From Deltaproteobacteria bacterium (GTDB taxonomy: Bacteria; Desulfobacterota; BSN033; UBA1163), in NCBI GenBank assembly GCA_018333535.1, contig JAGXTA010000105.1, positions 1-35,654 on the forward strand: a stretch of 35,654 nt of DNA, in the 5' to 3' direction. Position numbers and translations under genes: made by a program. Below, piece after piece: positions 30,069-35,654 of the stretch (its first letter is position 1; every line of letters starts with the position of its first letter). The notes under the pieces were generated by a model. That model had not been told where the DNA came from. It saw only the letters and a list, made by a program, of their open reading frames with translations, and made no database searches.

Positions 30069-33000
30069 CTAATTCAGCCGTACGGAGACCACTTTTGAGA
30101 CGCCTGGGGTCTCCATAGTGATCCCGTAGAGGGTATTGGCCATCTCCATCGTCTTCTTGTTGTGGGTGATGAGGATGAACTGGGAGGTCTTTGAGAACTC
30201 CCTGACCATTTCAATGAAACGGTTGATGTTCGCATCGTCCAGGGGCGCATCGATCTCATCGAGCAGGCAGAAGGGCGTGGGTCTGATCATGAAGAGCCCG
30301 AAGAGCAACGCAGTGGCGACCAGGGCCTTCTCTCCTCCTGAGAGCAGGTCGATATTCTGAAGTTTTTTGCCCGGAGGCTGAGCCACGATATCGACTCCCG
30401 AAGTCGAGGGGTCCTGTTCATCCATCAGGATCAGGCTGGCCTGCCCGCCCTTAAAGAGCCGGGCAAAGACCTCTTTGAACTTTTCGTTGACAAGATGGAA
30501 GGTCTCTAAGAATCGCTTCGTCGTCGTCCGGTTGATCCGGACAATGGCTTTCTTAAGCGTATCGAGCGCCTGTTGGAGGTCGTTCTGCTGCTCTGTGAGG
30601 AAGTCGTGCCGCCGTTTCAATTCCTGATACTCCTCAAGGGCCAGGAGGTTGACCTCTCCGAACCCTTCCAGGCCAGCCTTCAGCTCTGCGAGCCGTTTTT
30701 CTCTCTCCTCCCTTGAAAATTCCTCCGGAGCCATTCCGATGGAAGTCGAAAGCGTGGCCCCGTAGCGTTCTCTCATCGAGTCCTGCAGATGCTGGAGTTT
30801 CAACTGAACCTCTGAAACCCGGATCTCCTCCTCATGGCTCTTCTGCCGGACATCCTCCATCTCTTGCCGGAGATATCTCGAAGAGGCTTCCGCCTCTTTC
30901 CATTGATTAGAGAGCGCCTCTACGCTCTCTCTTAGATGCGAAAGACCTTCTTCTTTCAACCGGTGGCTTTCTACCAGCCCTTCCAGTTCCTTCTCCTTCT
31001 GATCGATTCTTTCACGAAGCAAAGCCTTCTCCGCCTTCGAAGCCCTGATTCCCTTCACTCGATGGATCACCTGCTCGCGAAGGGTTCTGATATGCTCGGA
31101 GAGGTTGAGAACCTGAACCTCCATTCCCCTCTGCTTCTCCTCGATGGAGGCTAAATAGACCTTCTTCTCCGTGATCCTTCCTCCCAATTCTTCTGTCCCT
31201 TCTCTTACTTCCTCCACAGTCTTCTTCAGGGATTGGAGCTCCTCCTCCTTCTCCTTTCTTGCGGCCTCTTCTCTCTCCATCTGATCCAGGGCCACCTTCA
31301 TCTCCTCTCCAATTTCCTTCTCCTCTCCCCGGAGTTCCTCTTCTTCAAACCGGAGGAGTTCTGCCCTCTGAAGGAACTGCGAGGTCTCCTTTTTTACTCC
31401 TTCCAGATCCCTGTCCTGATGGAGGAGTTCAATCTCCTTCTCCTGGATCTCCTTTTTCCTGTTCTCCAGCCGGACTTCTCTCTCAAAGATCTCCTGATGA
31501 AACCGCCCCTCCTCCTCAAGAGCCTGACGGCATTGGTCCTCCCCTCCCTCAATCTTTTTCTCCAACTCTCGGATCTCCCGCCTTCTTTCGAGAATGCCGA
31601 GGCCCTGATCACGGCTTCCTCCGGAGATCACTCCTGTCCGTTCGACCATCTCCCCTTCGAGGGTGACGAGGGTTTCGAATGGACCTTCTTTCTTCATCCA
31701 GTCGAGCGCCTTATCTAAATGATCGACCACGCCCACCTCTCCGATCAGAAATTCTGCGATGGCTGAAAACCCTTCCTTCACTTTAACAAATCGGATCAGA
31801 GATACCGGCCCCTCTTCGATCTCCAGGGGTGAAGAGAGTTCCTGATGTTTTTTGCCTCTTATTCCTGCGGGAATAAAACTTCCCCGACCCAGCGACTCCT
31901 TTTTAAGAAATTCGATGGCGGATATCGCTTCTCCCTCATCCGCTACCATCAGGTATTGCAACCGCTGTCCCAGAACAGCCTCCAGGGGAATCTCATAGGG
32001 AGGTTCCGGCTCCAGGATATCAGCCACCACACCGATGATCCGGTCCCATCGTTCCTGCTCTTCCTTTTTTCTAAGGAGGAGAGACTTCACGCCCTTTTCA
32101 AACCCCTCATAATTTTCCTGGAGTTCTTTTAAGGAGAGATATCGAGACCGGTCCTGCCTCAGTTTCTCTTCCAGCTCGAATCGTTCGGATTGTCTTGCTC
32201 GAAAAACCTCCCTCAACTGTTCGAGCTCTCCTGCCCATTTCTCTTTCTCATCCTGGAGCGTGTTCTGGATGGAGAGATTGACTTCTCTCTCTTTTTCCAC
32301 TCTCGCCAAAGTTTCTCCAAGCCGGGACAGTCCTGCTCTCACTTCTTCGGACTCTTTTTCATGGGAACGAATCCGCTTCTGAAGATCCTCCCTTCTCTCT
32401 TCCAGGTGGGATTGACGGTTTCTGAGAGAGGTGAGTCGGGTGAGCGTATCGATCAATCTCCCCTTCTCCGCCTCTAACTGGTCTGAAACCTCCAGGAAGG
32501 TTCCTCTGAACTCATTGTAGAGAACTTCCCATTCCTTTACGATCTCTGCGTTCTCGCGGCTCTCCTTTTCCAGTTCCTTCCGGAGCTGCTCTGTTCTTCT
32601 TCGTTCTCTACGGGTCTCTCTCCAGGATTGAAGTCCCTTTCCGATCTCTTCCAGCATCTGGGCCTCCTGCCTCTGAAGGCCATCCTTCTCCCTCCTGAAG
32701 AATTCAACCTCGTTCTCGTTCTTCTGAATCCTCTGATTCAGATTATACAGCTCCTGCTGGAGCGCGCGGAGCCTCTCTTCTTCCTCCAGACTTCTCAGCC
32801 TCATCCCTTCGACCGATGCCTCCCTCTGGGCCATCTGCGCAGAGATTACGGTCTCCCTCTCCCGGAGAGCCTTGAGATAACCCCTGGCCGTCTCCCCTTT
32901 CTCCGAAAGTTCTCCGTATTCCTGAAGAGCGAAGCGGAGTTCGATCTCCCGGACCTCCTTTCGCATCGCCTTATACTCTTCCGCCCGCTTCACCTGCCGT

Positions 33001-33626
33001 TCCAGGGTGACGATCTGCCGTTTCACCTCGGAGATGATGTCCTGAATCCGAAGAAGATTCTGCTGGGTCGCATCCATCTTCATCAGGGCTAATCGCTTGC
33101 GTTCCTTATACTTTGCAATTCCCCCTGCCTCCTCGATTAAAAAACGCCGGTCCTGGGGATTGGCATTGATGAGATGTTCCACCCGGCCCTGTTCCACAAT
33201 CGAGTATCCATTCACGCCGATCCCCGTGTCGAGGAAGAGATCGATGATGTCTCTCAGACGGCAGGGAGTCCGGTTGATCAGGAATTCACTCTCTCCGGAT
33301 CGGAAGAGTCTGCGGGTGATGGTGATCTCGCTGTACTCCTGGTATTCCTGGGGGGCGGTTCCATCCTCATTGGAGAAGGTGAGGCTCACCTCCGCCATCC
33401 CCAGGGGTTTTCTTCCGTCGGTCCCCCCGAAGATGACATCCTCCATCAGCTTTCCCCGCAAATGTTTGGCGCTTCGTTCGCCAATGGCCCAGAGGATCGC
33501 ATCGACGACGTTCGACTTACCGCAGCCATTCGGCCCAACGATCGTCGTCACTCCCTCCGGAAAGGAGAGATGAAGCCGGTCGACAAATGATTTGAAGCCG
33601 GTCATCTCAAGGGATTTGAGTTTCAT
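30069..33626 (-). CDS. smc: Chromosome segregation/condensation protein SMC
   Basis: A 1185-residue protein starting at ATG 33626 after AAGGAT, of normal SMC length. The N-terminal ATPase half has TTIVGPNGCGKSNVVDAILW (Walker A, residues 31-38). Two long coiled-coil arms, very rich in Glu/Lys/Arg/Leu, run from about 165 to 510 and 680 to 1010. Between them is the hinge, with YEGFEKGVKSLLL, AVLGQRLQYLMVADEGEAIS and ETLVTLEGEMVERTGVISGG. The C-terminal half holds the signature LLSGGEKALVATALLFGLFM and Walker B PFCLLDEIDAPLDDANINRF. Dimers with ScpA and ScpB compact and separate chromosomes. It is downstream of gltX, separated by a 180-base repeat. Confidence 0.97.
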   Translation of the reverse strand: MKLKSLEMTGFKSFVDRLHLSFPEGVTTIVGPNGCGKSNVVDAILWAIGERSAKHLRGKLMEDVIFGGTDGRKPLGMAEVSLTFSNEDGTAPQEYQEYSEITITRRLFRSGESEFLINRTPCRLRDIIDLFLDTGIGVNGYSIVEQGRVEHLINANPQDRRFLIEEAGGIAKYKERKRLALMKMDATQQNLLRIQDIISEVKRQIVTLERQVKRAEEYKAMRKEVREIELRFALQEYGELSEKGETARGYLKALRERETVISAQMAQREASVEGMRLRSLEEEERLRALQQELYNLNQRIQKNENEVEFFRREKDGLQRQEAQMLEEIGKGLQSWRETRRERRRTEQLRKELEKESRENAEIVKEWEVLYNEFRGTFLEVSDQLEAEKGRLIDTLTRLTSLRNRQSHLEERREDLQKRIRSHEKESEEVRAGLSRLGETLARVEKEREVNLSIQNTLQDEKEKWAGELEQLREVFRARQSERFELEEKLRQDRSRYLSLKELQENYEGFEKGVKSLLLRKKEEQERWDRIIGVVADILEPEPPYEIPLEAVLGQRLQYLMVADEGEAISAIEFLKKESLGRGSFIPAGIRGKKHQELSSPLEIEEGPVSLIRFVKVKEGFSAIAEFLIGEVGVVDHLDKALDWMKKEGPFETLVTLEGEMVERTGVISGGSRDQGLGILERRREIRELEKKIEGGEDQCRQALEEEGRFHQEIFEREVRLENRKKEIQEKEIELLHQDRDLEGVKKETSQFLQRAELLRFEEEELRGEEKEIGEEMKVALDQMEREEAARKEKEEELQSLKKTVEEVREGTEELGGRITEKKVYLASIEEKQRGMEVQVLNLSEHIRTLREQVIHRVKGIRASKAEKALLRERIDQKEKELEGLVESHRLKEEGLSHLRESVEALSNQWKEAEASSRYLRQEMEDVRQKSHEEEIRVSEVQLKLQHLQDSMRERYGATLSTSIGMAPEEFSREEREKRLAELKAGLEGFGEVNLLALEEYQELKRRHDFLTEQQNDLQQALDTLKKAIVRINRTTTKRFLETFHLVNEKFKEVFARLFKGGQASLILMDEQDPSTSGVDIVAQPPGKKLQNIDLLSGGEKALVATALLFGLFMIRPTPFCLLDEIDAPLDDANINRFIEMVREFSKTSQFILITHNKKTMEMANTLYGITMETPGVSKVVSVRLN

Positions 33627-33655
33627 GTATTTATCCTTAAATCAACAATTTGGCA

Positions 33656-33865
33656 TAGATTTCAAGTCGCTTCAATATCCAAATTCGAAGCACGAAATCC
33701 CTGCCTTCGCCGAAGCGGCTTCGCGCAGGCAGGCGAATTCCGAAACAATTTCAAATGACCGAAATCCAAAACTCAATTATGGGTAAAAATGTTTAGAAAA
33801 TTTGGTCATTTGGATTTTGGATTTGTTTCGGATTTCGATATTCGAATTTCGGATTTTGCAATATA
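33656..33865. repeat. Dispersed repeat family D, copy 2, with nested CCTGCC palindrome, overlapping the gltX 3' end
   Basis: The left arm (ATTCGAAGCACGAAATC from 33682) and right arm (GATTTCGATATTCGAATTTC to 33850) form a long imperfect palindrome. A separate CCTGCC...GGCAGG unit (33700-33733) interrupts the left arm as if inserted. The right part is read as the final codons of gltX. Confidence 0.8.
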
Positions 33866-35251
33866 TTCCATAGTCTTCCGAAGCCTCTGTATCACCCTCT
33901 CCTTGCCCAATGCCTCCATCACCTCATCAATGGGCGGGCTGACTGTCCTTCCGGTCAGGGCCACTCGAAGGGGCTGGGCGATTTTGACCAGAGGTTCGCC
34001 TCGGGACTCGGAGAGTCGCTGGATCAGAAGATGGTTGCTCTCTTTTTTTAGAATCGCCTCCCTTGAAAGGGAACCGATGATCTCTTCGAAGATCGGCATG
34101 GATTCACTTTTTAAAAATTTCTTGGCGGCCTCCTCATCATAGACGATCTCTTCGCAGAAATAGAATTCCGAAAGCTCCGCCATCTCGACCAGAGTCTTCG
34201 ACCTCTCCCTCAGCGAGAGAATGGCCTTCTTAAGAAGATCCCTGTCTGTTACCTGATGCCCCTTGGCTTCAATGAAGGGCAAAACCTTCTGAATCAGTTC
34301 ATCCGGCTCCATCTTCTTGATATACTGTGAATTGAGCCAGTCCAGCTTTCCCGGATTGATCGCCGCGGCCGCCTTGCCCACTGTTTCCAGGGTGAACTTT
34401 TCGATCAACTCTCTCAGGGTGAACTCCTCCTGATCGCCGTAGGACCAACCCAGGCGGACGAGATAGTTCACCACGGCCTGGGGAAGGTAGCCCATCTTCT
34501 GATACTCCATCACGGACTGGGCTCCATGCCGTTTGGAAAGTTTCTTCTTGTCCGGGCCAAGGATCATCGGGACATGACCGAACTCTGGCAGGGGATGGCC
34601 CAGGGCCTGATAGATCTGAATCTGTCGAGGGGTATTGTTGAGATGGTCATTTCCCCGGATGACATGGGTGATATTCATTGTGACATCATCCACCACCACG
34701 GAGAAGTTGTAGGTTGGGAGTCCGTCGCTTCTCAGGATGATGAGGTCATCCAATTCGCTATTGTCAAATTCCACCCTGCCCTGAATCAAATCCTCGACCA
34801 CGGTCTTTCCTTCATCCGGCGAAAAGAACCGGATCGCAAAAGGTCGGTCCGATGGAGAGGCCTTTCGCTGAAGGCAGGTTCGGTCATATTTGGGCTTGAG
34901 CCCTGCCTTCATGGCCGCCTCCCGTTTGGCTTCCAGCTCCTCCGGCAGACAGTAGCATGGGTAGGCCTTTCCTTTGGCCACCAGTTGATCAGCCATCTCC
35001 CGGTAGAGGAAAAGCCTTTCTGTTTGATAAAAGGGACCCTCGTCCCAATCCAGTCCCAGCCAGGTCATTGCATCGAGGATGACCTGAATCGACTCCTGTG
35101 TCGAGCGCGCCACATCCGTGTCTTCAATCCGGAGAATGAATGCGCCTTTGGTATGACGCGCCAGGAGCCAGTTGAAGAGAGCGGTCCGGGCCCCTCCGAT
35201 ATGGAGATCGCCTGTGGGGCTGGGTGCAAATCGTGCTCTGACGGTGGTCAT
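33806..35251 (-). CDS. gltX: Glutamyl-tRNA synthetase
   Basis: A 481-residue class I aminoacyl-tRNA synthetase starting at ATG 35251 after AGAGGAAAA. It has RFAPSPTGDLHIGGARTALF (HIGH motif, residues 17-20), ILRIEDTDVARS, a Cys-x-Cys...Cys putative zinc site (YPCYCLPEEL to YDRTC), RGNDHLNNTPRQIQIYQALG, and KKKLSKRHGAQSV (KMSKS motif). The C-terminal anticodon-binding domain follows. It charges tRNA-Glu (and possibly tRNA-Gln in organisms with GatCAB; not tested here). The last 15 or so residues, IAKSEIRISKSETNPKSK, are not part of the domain: they and the stop codon are encoded by a dispersed repeat. It is the first gene before smc. Confidence 0.97.
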   Translation of the reverse strand: MTTVRARFAPSPTGDLHIGGARTALFNWLLARHTKGAFILRIEDTDVARSTQESIQVILDAMTWLGLDWDEGPFYQTERLFLYREMADQLVAKGKAYPCYCLPEELEAKREAAMKAGLKPKYDRTCLQRKASPSDRPFAIRFFSPDEGKTVVEDLIQGRVEFDNSELDDLIILRSDGLPTYNFSVVVDDVTMNITHVIRGNDHLNNTPRQIQIYQALGHPLPEFGHVPMILGPDKKKLSKRHGAQSVMEYQKMGYLPQAVVNYLVRLGWSYGDQEEFTLRELIEKFTLETVGKAAAAINPGKLDWLNSQYIKKMEPDELIQKVLPFIEAKGHQVTDRDLLKKAILSLRERSKTLVEMAELSEFYFCEEIVYDEEAAKKFLKSESMPIFEEIIGSLSREAILKKESNHLLIQRLSESRGEPLVKIAQPLRVALTGRTVSPPIDEVMEALGKERVIQRLRKTMEYIAKSEIRISKSETNPKSK

Positions 35252-35301
35252 TTTTCCTCTAAAAACCTATCTAAAATATTTGAAATTTTGTAAAAATTTA
35301 G

Positions 35302-35400
35302 CTGTTTGAAAAAACTTGTAAAATCCCTCCCCACCTCCCTTTGCCAAAGGGAGGAAAAAGGATTTCCCCCTTTTGACAAAGGGGGATGAAGGGGGATTAG
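35302..35400. repeat. Dispersed repeat family B, copy 3
   Basis: Nearly identical to 15519-15610 over about 80 bases: GTTTGAAAAAACTTGTAAAA, then the hairpins CCTCCCTTTGCCAAAGGGAGG and CCCCCTTTTGACAAAGGGGG. It lies 50 bases upstream of gltX. Confidence 0.85.
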
Positions 35401-35459
35401 ATATTTTTTTCAAAGTCCTAACCCGGCGTAGCCGGAACCAAACAGGCTTTGGGAGTTTA

Positions 35460-35521
35460 ATAATTTCGAAATTCGAATATCGAAATCCGAAACAAATTCG
35501 AATATTAAAAATTCGTATCAC
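35460..35521. repeat. Dispersed repeat family D, copy 3
   Basis: The 30 bases 35468-35497 are an exact inverted copy of 33821-33850, the stretch that encodes the gltX tail. AT-rich TTCGAA-containing flanks follow. Confidence 0.85.
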
Positions 35522-35522
35522 T

Positions 35523-35654
35523 TTAGCTCTTTGAAAAAAGAATAAGCTGGCAATTTAAGATCTCGTCCGTTGACCGAGCTTTCAATGCCTCTTTTGCGGT
35601 AGAGAGGATGATTTCTACCGGGTTGTGACCTTGGAGTTGGGCGGATCGGAACAG
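35523..35654 (-). CDS. C-terminal fragment of an unknown protein, possibly transposase-like
   Basis: On the minus strand a frame runs from the right edge (beginning LFRSAQLQGHNPVEIILSTA) through KEALKARSTDEILNCQLILF to SKS and a stop at 35523. The 43 visible residues resemble, from memory, the tail of IS66-type transposases, but this is too short for a firm claim. The gene starts outside the window and ends directly at a family D repeat. Confidence 0.35.
   Translation of the reverse strand: MFRSAQLQGHNPVEIILSTAKEALKARSTDEILNCQLILFSKS

Noticed and set aside
31233-31718. Leu-rich plus-strand frame opposite the smc coiled coil
   Set aside because: The reverse complement of Glu/Lys-rich coiled-coil codons gives Leu/Phe/Ser-rich shadows; no start signal.
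35523-35654. tRNA gene at the right edge
   Set aside because: No cloverleaf or TTCGA-type T-loop context; the stretch reads as an open frame on the minus strand instead.

Overview
The window looks like chromosome of a strictly anaerobic Desulfobacterota-type bacterium (the old Deltaproteobacteria, Syntrophobacterales-like). This is an inference from gene content: a periplasmic tetraheme c3-type cytochrome, ResB, ATP-dependent benzoyl-CoA-reductase/2-hydroxyacyl-CoA-dehydratase type genes, acyl-CoA ligases and a Liv-type ABC transporter. The many short palindromic repeats filling the intergenic gaps fit the same group. No rRNA, tRNA or CRISPR array was seen.

Region 1 (1-4062, + strand) is an envelope module. 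It holds the end of a Pro-rich LysM protein, a two-helix membrane protein with a degenerate class III nucleotide-cyclase domain, a LysM/polysaccharide-deacetylase lipoprotein, a LysM/TPR lipoprotein, and a small protein resembling two tandem MshEN (c-di-GMP-binding) repeats.

Region 2 (4146-10565) is a phospho-signalling module around a type VI secretion sheath homologue. On the minus strand, a two-FHA-domain protein is followed by one polypeptide in which a TssB-like and a TssC-like domain are fused. Divergent on the plus strand are a PP2C phosphatase, then (after a 244-base leader with strong hairpins) a cyclic-nucleotide-binding/Ser-Thr-kinase/PEGA membrane protein and an HDAC-family deacetylase. 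Kinase, phosphatase and FHA are the three parts of the known T6SS threonine-phosphorylation switch. No other T6SS gene is visible, which makes this the most unusual locus here.

Region 3 (10734-13345, - strand) has an IHF/HU protein, a ResB-type cytochrome c assembly protein and a tetraheme cytochrome with its own promoter and terminator. Region 4 (13598-15610) is accessory DNA: a broken HNH-type nuclease fragment, a zeta-toxin-like kinase with a 4-base-overlapping 57-residue partner, a small conserved-looking protein, and MITE-like palindromic elements.

Region 5 (15635-29560, - strand) is catabolic. In transcription order: LivK-like binding protein, LivG, a long acyl-CoA synthetase, LivH, LivM, LivF, a second acyl-CoA ligase, a clear rho-independent terminator, then activase, two dehydratase/reductase subunits and a second activase. 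This reads as uptake of a carboxylic acid, activation to its CoA thioester, and ATP-dependent reduction or dehydration of that thioester. The substrate cannot be read from sequence; an aromatic acid is a reasonable guess.

Region 6 (29838-35654, - strand) is housekeeping: gltX, then smc, ending at a terminator, with a repeat cluster and a possible transposase tail at the right edge. The last ~15 codons and the stop codon of gltX are supplied by a dispersed repeat.
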